Notes under the pieces: model-generated
Databases searched by the model: none
What the model was told of the DNA's origin: nothing
What the model saw: the letters and a program-made list of their open reading frames with translations, nothing else
Origin: Bacilli bacterium
GTDB lineage: Bacteria > Bacillota > Bacilli > RF39 > UBA660
Direction: 5' to 3'
DNA length: 64,000 nt
Assembly: GCA_017525015.1 (NCBI GenBank)
Contig: JAFXUK010000004.1
Coordinates: forward strand, 229,107-293,106
In this document: positions 1-8,186 of the stretch, piece by piece
How the letters are laid out: each line of letters opens with the position of its first letter
How positions within the stretch are numbered: position 1 is the stretch's first letter
Made by a program: the position numbers and the translations under genes

Positions 1-806
1 CCTTTTAAGATACGTCTTAATATTGCTAAACCTGTATCAAAGATAGGAATAGATAATATTACAATTGGTATAATAAAGGATGTTAATGTTGCTCCTTTAA
101 ATCCTAGTAATGAAATAACACTTATTGTAAATCCCAGGAATAAACTTCCCGTATCACCCATAAATATCTTCGCCGGGTTAAAGTTCCATACTAAGAATCC
201 TAAAGTAGATCCTAACATAATTAAAGCTAATATTGTATCCAAGCCTTGCATCTTATTTAAAATAAAAGCAATAATTGCAATTGTTGCAAAATAGATAGAA
301 CTTATACCAGATGCTAATCCATCTAAACCATCAATTAAATTGATAGCATTCATTGTACCTACCATAAATAATATCGTAAATAGATAATTTAATGGTACTG
401 GGAAAGTAAAATCCAATCCCAAGAATGTAATTCTTCCAAAAAATATTCTTCCATAAAATACAACAACAGCTGCTGCTAATACTTGAACAATAAATTTAAT
501 CTTAGCAGGCACTGGCTTAACATCATCAAATATTCCTACCAATACTACTAAGAAACCACCTATTAAAATAGATAGCATTTGATTACTTGTTCTCGCAAAT
601 AACATATATCCTAATAAGAAAGCACCAAATATAGCCAAACCTCCTAAACGAGGAATAGGTTTCTTATGCACCTTTCTTTCATTAGGTATATCCATAGCTC
701 CAATATGATCAGCTGCTTTGATAATAAATGGAGTTAATAAAACACTTGTTAAAAAAGTAACCAAGACAATTAATATAATATTATGTCCATTGACTTCCAA
801 ATTCAT
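1..806 (-). CDS. tagO: Undecaprenyl-phosphate N-acetylglucosaminyl-1-phosphate transferase (TagO/WecA family), 3'-truncated by the window edge
   Basis: This integral membrane enzyme family transfers a sugar-1-phosphate from a UDP-sugar to undecaprenyl phosphate, the first step of wall teichoic acid or related polymer synthesis at the inner membrane face. The reading frame is open from ATG at 806 to the left edge, about 268 codons, so the C-terminus is missing. It is almost wholly hydrophobic. Family motifs visible are an early HKKPIPRLGG, GIFDD, the NLIDGLDGLA signature and FMGDTGSLFLG. The start is fixed by AGGTGG placed 6 nt before ATG. A TATAAT -10 at 823-828 lies only 16 nt upstream of the start. 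Substrate (GlcNAc or another HexNAc) cannot be fixed from the sequence. Confidence 0.9.
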   Translation of the reverse strand, partial: MNLEVNGHNIILIVLVTFLTSVLLTPFIIKAADHIGAMDIPNERKVHKKPIPRLGGLAIFGAFLLGYMLFARTSNQMLSILIGGFLVVLVGIFDDVKPVPAKIKFIVQVLAAAVVVFYGRIFFGRITFLGLDFTFPVPLNYLFTILFMVGTMNAINLIDGLDGLASGISSIYFATIAIIAFILNKMQGLDTILALIMLGSTLGFLVWNFNPAKIFMGDTGSLFLGFTISVISLLGFKGATLTSFIIPIVILSIPIFDTGLAILRRILK

Positions 807-822
807 AAAACCACCTAATTAA

Positions 823-831
823 ATTATATCA
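823..831 (-). promoter_or_regulatory. Extended -10 promoter of the tagO-like gene
   Basis: The minus strand reads TGATATAAT, 16 nt before the start codon, directly after the U-tract of the preceding terminator. No good -35 is visible, as expected for an extended -10 promoter. Confidence 0.6.
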
Positions 832-835
832 AAAA

Positions 836-860
836 AAAGAAAAAGTACTACTTTTTCTTT
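836..860 (-). terminator. Intrinsic terminator after the cadherin-like membrane protein gene
   Basis: The 12-bp arms AAAGAAAAAGTA and TACTTTTTCTTT overlap the stop codon of the upstream gene and are followed on the minus strand by a T-tract that runs into the next -10 element. Confidence 0.7.
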
Positions 861-2503
861 CTTTTATCTTTCTTTTTAGTATTATTTAATACTTCATCAG
901 AATTTGGAATTTCTTCTAAAATATCTGTATCTCCAAGTATTTCATTCTCTCTTGTTGATAAGAAATCTTCTCTTAAAGCTCTAGCTTCCTCTTCTTCGTC
1001 TTTCTTAAGTTGTTTAGCTAAACGTTTCATTTCCCTCTTAGATAATTCTTTAGTTTTTTCAAACTCTTCATCTAATGCAATAGCATCTTCATCGTCTTCC
1101 TCTTCCACAGAATTTCTCTTTTCTTCTGCTTCCTTATCGATTAATTCAATGAATTTCTTATCTAAATTATCTTCGCCTTCTAGAACAACTTCAGGTTCTC
1201 TATCCTCTTTATGAGGCATTTGACTTTCTAATATCTCAACAAGTTTCTTATTCTTCTTATCTTTACTACTATTCATAGCAAGTAAAATTAATAGAATAAT
1301 TAATGAAATACCAAAGCATCCTGCAAATAAGAATGTTAGTAATAAAGAATGATCTTTTTTCTTTTCATCTTTTTGAACTTCTTCTTTCTCTTCTCTATAT
1401 CTTAAGAAAGTTTGTTCTTCAGTATCATATCTATACCAACCAACATTACCAGTTGCTACATTCATACCATAAATTAAAACAATATCATCAACATCATTAT
1501 AATAAACAGTATAATCTTTACCAGCTATATTAATAATCTTAGCATTATTATAATTACCTAATTCCTCTTTTGGTTTCATAACAATAAAAGTAAAACCATT
1601 AACTTCAATTACTTCATAAGGTTCAAAAGTCTTTTCTGAAGCATCATAAACATATAATCCAATATTACCTTCACTATCTTTTAATCCAACTAAAGTTATT
1701 TTAGCTTTCTCATTATATAGTGTTGGAATATCTTTATCTTCATATTTATTATTAGATAACTCATATCCTTTAGGAGCTTCTAATTGTTTAGGATTAGTAA
1801 CTATTGTATATTCCTTATCATCAATTTTAACAATGATAGGATCTTCTTCTTCAACTGTAACAACTACTGTATATACTTTCTTACTACCATTTTCAGCAGT
1901 AACTGTAATAACACATTTATTAGCACCTGGTTCTAAAGATACATCTTTAAAATCACCATTAGCTGTTGATTTACCATCTTTTTTAGTAATATCAATATAA
2001 ACACTATCTGTTCCAGCAGGAACTGTTACATTATAATCAGTTACATTTGGATCAAATTCAGGAGTTAATTCATATCCTTTTACTTCTAAACTATTTAAAG
2101 TATTAACAGAACTTCTAGTTGGTTCTACATAAGGATCAACTGTTATTTCAGTTGTATCTTGAATATTTTGAGAATTTAATTCATTATCTGTAATTTTACC
2201 ATTAACAACTAAAACAATTTTTCCTGTACTATTAGCTTTACAAGTAGTTCTTAAAGTGACACTAGTATTAGAGCCATCTCCACTATCTTCTACCCAGTGA
2301 TTACTACATCCACTAGTATTACCAGATGATGTAACTGTTACATCCCAAGCCATTACATTATTTAACTTAATAGTTAAAGTAACATTTTGACCATCTTGAA
2401 TTTTAAACTTATCTGGCATTATTGAAAATGATGGAGCTGCGTATACATGACCAATAAAGATAAACAATAATAGTCCAAATAACATATATTTAATTTTTTT
2501 CAT
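848..2503 (-). CDS. Secreted, membrane-anchored protein with a cadherin-like beta-sandwich domain and an acidic cytoplasmic tail
   Basis: Function is unknown; it is probably a surface protein. Residues 1-22 form a signal peptide ending VYA. Residues 23-115 look like an Ig-like region with two Cys. Residues about 134-218 match the bacterial cadherin-like beta-sandwich family, with the typical start LNSLEVKGYELTPEFDPNV and end KVYTVVVTV. A further beta-rich stretch precedes a single membrane helix at about 387-412. The last 140 residues are a highly charged Glu/Asp/Lys cytoplasmic tail. It lies 11 nt downstream of the glucosaminidase gene on the same strand and is probably cotranscribed with it. 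The domain assignment is by pattern only. Confidence 0.8.
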   Translation of the reverse strand: MKKIKYMLFGLLLFIFIGHVYAAPSFSIMPDKFKIQDGQNVTLTIKLNNVMAWDVTVTSSGNTSGCSNHWVEDSGDGSNTSVTLRTTCKANSTGKIVLVVNGKITDNELNSQNIQDTTEITVDPYVEPTRSSVNTLNSLEVKGYELTPEFDPNVTDYNVTVPAGTDSVYIDITKKDGKSTANGDFKDVSLEPGANKCVITVTAENGSKKVYTVVVTVEEEDPIIVKIDDKEYTIVTNPKQLEAPKGYELSNNKYEDKDIPTLYNEKAKITLVGLKDSEGNIGLYVYDASEKTFEPYEVIEVNGFTFIVMKPKEELGNYNNAKIINIAGKDYTVYYNDVDDIVLIYGMNVATGNVGWYRYDTEEQTFLRYREEKEEVQKDEKKKDHSLLLTFLFAGCFGISLIILLILLAMNSSKDKKNKKLVEILESQMPHKEDREPEVVLEGEDNLDKKFIELIDKEAEEKRNSVEEEDDEDAIALDEEFEKTKELSKREMKRLAKQLKKDEEEEARALREDFLSTRENEILGDTDILEEIPNSDEVLNNTKKKDKRKKK

Positions 2504-2514
2504 AAAATCCCTTC

Positions 2515-4356
2515 CTATCCTTGGCTAATTGATGCTTTACCTAATAAGTATAGACGAATCTTAGCAAGTGTTGTTATATCAACATCTCCACCAGTTATCT
2601 TACCAGCTTCTTTATAAGCACCATCTAGTTTTCTATTACCTAATAGATATAATCTAACTGTTGCTAAGTCTACTATATCTATCTTACCATCACCGTTTAA
2701 ATCTCCATAAACGACAACATTATATTTCTTTTCTCCGGTATCTATTACCATACCAGTCTTTATTATATCATCATTATTGACATTATTACCATCTTTTGTA
2801 AATTTTAATAAATTATCTTTAGCTTGTAACTCAGAAATCTTTGTACCTAATTTAAAACCATATACTTTATCTCCACTTACTTTAACACCTAACTTGTTGA
2901 TATCACCATACTTAACCTCAGGTTCTGTAGGTTGTTCTGGTTCTGTTGGTTCTGTTGGTGTTGGTGGATTTGGATTAGTTGGTTCTGTAGGTTGCTCTGG
3001 TTCTGTTGGTGTTGGTTCTGGATCAACTACTGGGTTTTGTGTTGGTTCCGGTTCCTCATATAAATCACATATTGTACATGCTCCACCAGCTGCATATACT
3101 AAACCAGCTTTTAAAGGATTCTCTTCACTTGAGTAAGCTCCGATATTATAGAAATTATATAAACCTCTATAAGTAACACCTTTATATTCAAATTCATCTC
3201 CACCAATATTACCAGTACCAATCTCAAGGATTGATAATGATGCTAAATATGATGGATTAACATTTGCTTTTCTACCAGCTTCCATGAATATAGATGAATA
3301 TGTCATATTATCAATTGGATCTTTTTCTGGAAGAATTGGTTTTGTCTTTAAGATTTGTTTAATAACAGATTCACTAACAGCTTCATTGAAACTTAAATCT
3401 TCAAACATAAAGATATATGTTTCATTTAACCAGTTTCTTGGATCCATATAATAACGAGTTGCTTCTGCTGTTGGTTTATACCAACCAGGTTCAGTTACAA
3501 TATATCTTCCATCAGCATCCTTATATCTCATCTTTTCATTTTGAACAGCTCCAACCTCTTTTTCGATATCAGCAGATGCTTCAAAATCTAAATTAGTATT
3601 TAGAACTTTGAATGTCCAATTAGGATGATCTTTATGTAAATCACGTAAATAAGGTTTATAACTATCTGGGAAGTCTTTAATCATTAATTCAAAAGCATCA
3701 TCTGTTTCATCAGTAGTCGATAAATTAGCTCCTGTTACTCCTTCTACTTTATAAGATTCAGCCATATTGTTATAAACAGGTATCGTGAAAATAAAAGGGA
3801 AGGACTCACTACCCTGTTTCATATAGCCAACCTTATCATAAGCTCTCCATGAAGCATATGCTTCAGATGAAGGAGCAGCAATATTAGTTTGATACTGATG
3901 GTTGTAAACAGCATATGCTGAATCAGGATTAACATTATACTTCTTTAAGTATGAAGTATATTGACCCTTAGATATATAACCATTCGAAATAAAGATTGCT
4001 CCACCTACTATCGCTTTATAAGGACTATTCCATGGTCTTAAAAACTTATCTTCGATTCTTTCAGTTGTTACATACTTGGAACATACATAACCTTTTGTAT
4101 TATTAAAACTGATATTGTACCAACCCGAACTACATCCATCACCAGTAACTTTATTTTCGTCAAGTACAGTAACAACATTACCTTCCATTAAGACTCCAAT
4201 AATATCACTGTTCTTTGTTGTTGGTTTATCTCTAAAGTTTAAATCATCAACCGTTATATACGCCTGAAAAGGCGATGCGTGTATTATTAAAACGTTAAAA
4301 AAGGCAGCAAAAATACAAAAAAGCATACAAAAAACAAATTTACGACTAGTTTTCAT
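2515..4356 (-). CDS. Secreted SH3b-glucosaminidase-type autolysin with a C-terminal dockerin-like module
   Basis: This is probably an N-acetylglucosaminidase acting on peptidoglycan outside the cell. Residues 1-27 are a signal peptide. Residues 30-97 form a bacterial SH3 domain (LNFRDKPTTKNSDIIGVL, GWYNISFN, KGYVCSKY). A glucosaminidase-type catalytic region spans about 225-420, with the motif ASLSILEIGTG whose E378 is the likely acid/base, followed by the GLYNFYNIGAY stretch typical of LytB/AtlA-like enzymes. A Pro/Thr/Glu linker follows. The C-terminus carries a type I dockerin-like repeat pair: first copy GDLNGDGKIDIVDLATVRLY with Ca-binding Asp/Asn positions, second copy degenerate. An extended -10 (TGGTATAAT) lies upstream. 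What the dockerin binds is unknown. Confidence 0.85.
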   Translation of the reverse strand: MKTSRKFVFCMLFCIFAAFFNVLIIHASPFQAYITVDDLNFRDKPTTKNSDIIGVLMEGNVVTVLDENKVTGDGCSSGWYNISFNNTKGYVCSKYVTTERIEDKFLRPWNSPYKAIVGGAIFISNGYISKGQYTSYLKKYNVNPDSAYAVYNHQYQTNIAAPSSEAYASWRAYDKVGYMKQGSESFPFIFTIPVYNNMAESYKVEGVTGANLSTTDETDDAFELMIKDFPDSYKPYLRDLHKDHPNWTFKVLNTNLDFEASADIEKEVGAVQNEKMRYKDADGRYIVTEPGWYKPTAEATRYYMDPRNWLNETYIFMFEDLSFNEAVSESVIKQILKTKPILPEKDPIDNMTYSSIFMEAGRKANVNPSYLASLSILEIGTGNIGGDEFEYKGVTYRGLYNFYNIGAYSSEENPLKAGLVYAAGGACTICDLYEEPEPTQNPVVDPEPTPTEPEQPTEPTNPNPPTPTEPTEPEQPTEPEVKYGDINKLGVKVSGDKVYGFKLGTKISELQAKDNLLKFTKDGNNVNNDDIIKTGMVIDTGEKKYNVVVYGDLNGDGKIDIVDLATVRLYLLGNRKLDGAYKEAGKITGGDVDITTLAKIRLYLLGKASISQG

Positions 4357-4380
4357 ACTTTCACTTCCCTCTATTCATAA

Positions 4381-4389
4381 TTATTATAC
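4381..4389 (-). promoter_or_regulatory. Extended -10 promoter of the glucosaminidase gene
   Basis: The minus strand reads TGGTATAAT about 25 nt before the start codon of the minus-strand gene, in the divergent region shared with the LCP gene. Confidence 0.55.
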
Positions 4390-4429
4390 CATGATTTACA
4401 CCTATCCAAAGCAACTTTCTGTACAACAG

Positions 4430-4443
4430 TGTAAAGTTACACC
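4430..4443. promoter_or_regulatory. Candidate operator palindrome in the divergent envelope-gene promoter region
   Basis: GTGTAAAGTTACAC is a perfect inverted repeat with 6-nt arms around AG. It lies between the promoters of the glucosaminidase and LCP genes; another TTTACACC half-site occurs near 4395. The binding regulator is unknown. Confidence 0.35.
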
Positions 4444-4459
4444 GGTGACAAAACGTCAT

Positions 4460-4488
4460 TTGAGAACTTCCTTGTATTATGTTATAAT
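4460..4488 (+). promoter_or_regulatory. SigA-type promoter of the LCP gene
   Basis: A -35 TTGAGA at 4460-4465 and a -10 TATAAT at 4483-4488 are separated by exactly 17 bp and lie 33 nt before the LCP start codon. Confidence 0.75.
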
Positions 4489-4521
4489 TTAACGTAGTAT
4501 ATAAACATTGCGGGTGATTAC

Positions 4522-6594
4522 ATGAAAGTATTAAAAAGAAAACTCAAAAAGGTTCATATAGTTAAAAAGATATTCTATCATTTAACTAATATTCTATATA
4601 TAGCGACATTCGGTTTCTTCGCTTATTGTATTCTAAAATACTTAGGTGATATCGAAAAAGCATTAAGAATAATTGGGGTTGCATTCTTTAGTGTTTGGTT
4701 CTTAATCTACGTATTAGGTGGATTAGTATCAATGCTAGCTAAAAAGAATAAAACATTTATATTCTTAACGTTTATAACATTGCTATTATGCCCTATCTTT
4801 GGTGTTGGTGCTTACTTCATTCAAAGAACATATGGTGCCCTATCAGGAATGAATAGAGAAACAATAACATATTCAACAACCTTAATAGCATTAAAAGATT
4901 CTGATTTCGATGATAATACAGTAATTGGTATGATCGAAGAAAAAGAAGATGACGTTGAAGGTGCTTTAGCTAAGAAGTTAATTGAAAGAGATAAATTAAC
5001 TAATAAAATAGAAACTTATGAAAATTACAATCATATGGTTCAAGATTTACTTGATGGTAAAATTGGAGCATGTTTTGTTCCAGGTAACTATAAAGTAATG
5101 CATCTATTAGATGAAGAAGATGACAAGAATAAAGAAAATAAAGAATCATTTGAAAGTAAAGTAAAAGAAATAGCTACCTACTCTGAAGATAGAGCTAACC
5201 AAGATTTAATAACTCTTAAGAGTAGTAAAAAGAAAACATTAACTGAACCATTTACAGTTCTAGTAATGGGAGTTGACTCAGCACAAGATGGATTAAATCC
5301 TAATCAAGCATTTAATGGTGATACCTTAATTCTTGTAACATTTAATCCAAATACTTTAACTGCTACAATGTCTTCTTTCCCAAGAGACTTATATGTTCCA
5401 ATTGCTTGTAACCATAATCGTTATGCGAAAATTAATTCATCTGCAGCTTATGGATCAAGTTGTGTTATTAGAACTATTCAAGGTTTAACAGATATTGAAA
5501 TTGATTATTACGTAAAAATAAACTTCACTGGTGTTGTTGATTTAGTTAATGCCGTTGGTGGTGTTGACGTAGACGTTGAAGAACCAGATTTCTGGTATGA
5601 TGAAAATCACGTTGGTCAATTATGTGAATCTAACCAATACCGTGAAACAGATAGTGGTAGCATCGTATGTATGAATACTGGATGGCAACATCTAGACGGT
5701 GCTCAAGCCTTAGCTTATGCAAGATGTCGTTACCTATTTGCTACATCAGATATAGCACGTACACAACATCAACAACAAATTATTGAAGCTATGGCTAAAA
5801 AGTTAAAAACAATTAAATCAGTATCAGAATTCAATAGTATTCTCGATGCTGTATCAAAAAACATTGAAACAAATATAACTCCAGAACAAATCATGTCATT
5901 CTATACTGTAGGAAAAGATATGTTAACAAATTCATCAACTAATGCATTATCAATTAAGAGAACATATTTAGAATATTACAGCTTACCAGTATGGCAACCA
6001 AGATATGATAGATATACATCTGCATTAGGTTATCATCAAAATTCACTTAATGCTATTACTAAAGCCATGAGAGTTAACTTAGGTTTAGAAACAGATAAAC
6101 CAATTAAAACATTCAGTTTTGATTATAATGAAGAATATACTACTCCAATCGTTGGTAAAGGAATATATGGTGGAGCTATTCTAGAAAGAATGGAAACATT
6201 TATTGGTTATGACCAAACAACTGCTAATAACTATTGTTTAAATCATAGCTTAACTTGTTCATTCGAATATACAGAAAGTCATGAACCATATGGTATTATT
6301 GTAGATCAAGATGTTCACGAAGGAGAATTACTAAAGAGTGTATCAAGTGTAACCTTCTACTTAAGTGATGGTAAAGGTGTTGATCCTAACGCTCCTACTG
6401 AACCAGAAAATCCTGAAAATCCAGAAAACCCAGAGAATCCAGACAATCCTGATAATCCAGGTGGTGGTGACAACCCTGGCGGTGGAGATAATCCAGGTGG
6501 AGACAATCCAGGTGGCGGAGAAAACCCTGGCGGAGGAGAAAATCCAGGAGGACAAACTCCTGAACCTAATCCAGGAACTCCAGAAAATCCATAA
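4522..6594 (+). CDS. LytR-CpsA-Psr (LCP) family phosphotransferase with PASTA-like domain and Gly/Pro/Asn-rich tail
   Basis: LCP proteins transfer undecaprenyl-linked glycopolymers such as teichoic acid to peptidoglycan at the outer membrane face. Three membrane helices occupy residues 16-105. Residues about 112-200 resemble the solute-binding-like accessory domain of larger LCP proteins. The LCP core spans about 243-440, with D267 (GDTLIL), R288-D289 (FPRDLYV), R401/R403 and IARTQHQQQ, the pyrophosphate- and metal-binding positions of the family. Residues about 553-622 look like one PASTA domain. The last 65 residues are repeats of NPENP and NPGGG type, probably a wall-spanning or disordered tail. 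GGTGAT precedes ATG by 3 nt. Confidence 0.92.
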   Translation: MKVLKRKLKKVHIVKKIFYHLTNILYIATFGFFAYCILKYLGDIEKALRIIGVAFFSVWFLIYVLGGLVSMLAKKNKTFIFLTFITLLLCPIFGVGAYFIQRTYGALSGMNRETITYSTTLIALKDSDFDDNTVIGMIEEKEDDVEGALAKKLIERDKLTNKIETYENYNHMVQDLLDGKIGACFVPGNYKVMHLLDEEDDKNKENKESFESKVKEIATYSEDRANQDLITLKSSKKKTLTEPFTVLVMGVDSAQDGLNPNQAFNGDTLILVTFNPNTLTATMSSFPRDLYVPIACNHNRYAKINSSAAYGSSCVIRTIQGLTDIEIDYYVKINFTGVVDLVNAVGGVDVDVEEPDFWYDENHVGQLCESNQYRETDSGSIVCMNTGWQHLDGAQALAYARCRYLFATSDIARTQHQQQIIEAMAKKLKTIKSVSEFNSILDAVSKNIETNITPEQIMSFYTVGKDMLTNSSTNALSIKRTYLEYYSLPVWQPRYDRYTSALGYHQNSLNAITKAMRVNLGLETDKPIKTFSFDYNEEYTTPIVGKGIYGGAILERMETFIGYDQTTANNYCLNHSLTCSFEYTESHEPYGIIVDQDVHEGELLKSVSSVTFYLSDGKGVDPNAPTEPENPENPENPENPDNPDNPGGGDNPGGGDNPGGDNPGGGENPGGGENPGGQTPEPNPGTPENP

Positions 6595-6598
6595 TAAA

Positions 6599-6626
6599 AA
6601 GAAGTACCTCAGGGTACTTCTTATTT
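6599..6626 (+). terminator. Intrinsic terminator of the LCP gene
   Basis: The arms AAGAAGTACC and GGTACTTCTT form a 10-bp stem with a TCAG loop, followed by ATTTT. Confidence 0.75.
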
Positions 6627-6641
6627 TAGAAAGGAATAATT

Positions 6642-7499
6642 ATGCATAAAGAAGTATTTACAACTAATAAAGATATAAAAGAAACTAAAATAGCTATATT
6701 TAGTGATATCCATTATTATCCAGAATATAATACTAAAATATTTGATAGATTAATAAAACAATTACAAAATAATAAACCTGATTATATAGCTATCTTAGGA
6801 GATATATTAGATAGTGCTGATACAAGCGATTTTAAGACTCTAGAAGAGTTTTTAAAAGCTATTACTAATATTGCTCCTACTATTGTTGTTTTAGGCAACC
6901 ATGATACTAAAAAGGGCTATATGCGTAATTGGTCTTATTACAAGAATATTCCTTTCTTAGAATTACTAAAAAGTATTGATAACTTAACCTTATTAGAAGA
7001 TGAAAAGTACTTAGACAAAGAAAAAAATATCTGCTTCTATGGTTTTAGTCCTTCTTATGAACATTATGAAATAAAAGACGAAGATTACGAATCATTTATT
7101 GAAGAAGTTAATGAGTTAAAAACAAAACTAGATACTAAAACTTATAACATTTGTTTAACTCATTCCCCTATTAACATTTATCGTTTTATTAAAGAAAATA
7201 AAAACCATAATTTAGCTAATACTGACTTAGTATTATCTGGTCATATGCATAATGGTGCCATTCCTTATTTCTTTTCTAATATCTTTAATAAAACATTTAA
7301 AACATCTAGATCAATAATATCTCCTACTAGAGAGTTCTTTCCTAAATATTCTCAAGGAAGAATATATAATGATGTAGTTGATGGTTATATATATGAAGGA
7401 TTATCTAAATTAAGTAAATCAACCAAAGGCTTTCATAAATTTGATTTTATTTATTCCAAAAACGTTCATTTCATAACAATTAAAAAGAGTTCTAAATAG
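6642..7499 (+). CDS. Calcineurin-like metallophosphoesterase
   Basis: This is a dinuclear-metal phosphoesterase of 285 residues. The five family motifs appear in order: FSDIHYYP (D-x-H), LGDILDS (GD), LGNHDTKKG (GNHD), LTHSP (H) and SGHMHNG (GHxH). This matches the YkuE/UDP-diacylglucosamine-hydrolase-like clan, but no signal peptide or membrane helix is present, so a cytoplasmic role is likely. AAAGGA lies 6-7 nt before ATG. It follows the LCP gene after a terminator and may have its own promoter or depend on readthrough. The physiological substrate is not predictable. Confidence 0.88.
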   Translation: MHKEVFTTNKDIKETKIAIFSDIHYYPEYNTKIFDRLIKQLQNNKPDYIAILGDILDSADTSDFKTLEEFLKAITNIAPTIVVLGNHDTKKGYMRNWSYYKNIPFLELLKSIDNLTLLEDEKYLDKEKNICFYGFSPSYEHYEIKDEDYESFIEEVNELKTKLDTKTYNICLTHSPINIYRFIKENKNHNLANTDLVLSGHMHNGAIPYFFSNIFNKTFKTSRSIISPTREFFPKYSQGRIYNDVVDGYIYEGLSKLSKSTKGFHKFDFIYSKNVHFITIKKSSK

Positions 7500-7509
7500 A
7501 ACTCTTTTT
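7482..7509. terminator. Bidirectional terminator between convergent genes
   Basis: The arms AAAAAGAGTTCTA and TAGAACTCTTTTT form a 13-bp stem bounded by A- and T-runs on both sides, serving the phosphoesterase gene and the minus-strand gene ending at 7509. Confidence 0.85.
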
Positions 7510-8186
7510 TAAAACTTAGGATTTAATGTAGGTTGTGTATTAACAATACTCCATTTAATATCATTTTCTTTTACTAAAACTATTGATGCTTGAGTATCAT
7601 AATCATAACTCTTAACATAAGTAATTTCTAACTTAACTAAATAAGCATCTACATTTTCTTTTCCTAATTTATAATTTGTTTTCTCAGTAGATACAACTTT
7701 AACTTCTTTTACTTCTGGTAAATTTTGTTTTCTATCTCCATAAGTATTATCTAACATAGAAGAATATAAACTATCAATTACCTTTTGTTCAAACATTTCT
7801 TTCTTATCAGCATGAATAAATTCATTTCCACCAATATCATACTTATTAATCTTTGTATCCATAGTATATAAATCAATAACAAATAATTTAGCTACTTGAG
7901 TTGCATACTTTTCTTCATCTACTGGTTTAGCTAGTAGTATCTTTTTTAACTCATCAAACTCACTTTTAAAATACTTACTATCTTTATCACTTACTTGATA
8001 ACCATATTCATCAATACTATCTAGTATCTTAACTTCAACAGGATTTCCAGGGCCTTTACCTTTCTTGAAGTATTTCCATCCAAAGAATATACCTACTCCT
8101 AATAAAGCTAATACAATAATAACTATAAAAGCTATTAATAAAGCGTGTTTCTTTTTTGTTTTTTCTGTCTTAATCTTTCTTGCCAT
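7509..8186 (-). CDS. Single-pass membrane protein coupled to ltaS, function unknown
   Basis: I do not recognise this 225-residue family. A basic N-terminus (ARKIKTEKTKKKH) precedes one membrane helix at about 17-40; the rest is an extracytoplasmic alpha/beta domain ending in LNPKF. I place the start at ATG 8186 because GAGG sits 9 nt upstream; a more upstream in-frame ATG at 8207 has a poorly spaced site. The start overlaps the end of the LTA synthase gene by 17 nt, so the two are translationally coupled and may act together in the envelope. The role is inference from context only. Confidence 0.75.
   Translation of the reverse strand: MARKIKTEKTKKKHALLIAFIVIIVLALLGVGIFFGWKYFKKGKGPGNPVEVKILDSIDEYGYQVSDKDSKYFKSEFDELKKILLAKPVDEEKYATQVAKLFVIDLYTMDTKINKYDIGGNEFIHADKKEMFEQKVIDSLYSSMLDNTYGDRKQNLPEVKEVKVVSTEKTNYKLGKENVDAYLVKLEITYVKSYDYDTQASIVLVKENDIKWSIVNTQPTLNPKF

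Noticed and set aside
6361..6649. Overlapping frames on both strands in the LCP tail
   Set aside because: Low-complexity NPGGG/NPENP coding repeats leave all frames open; none has an RBS.
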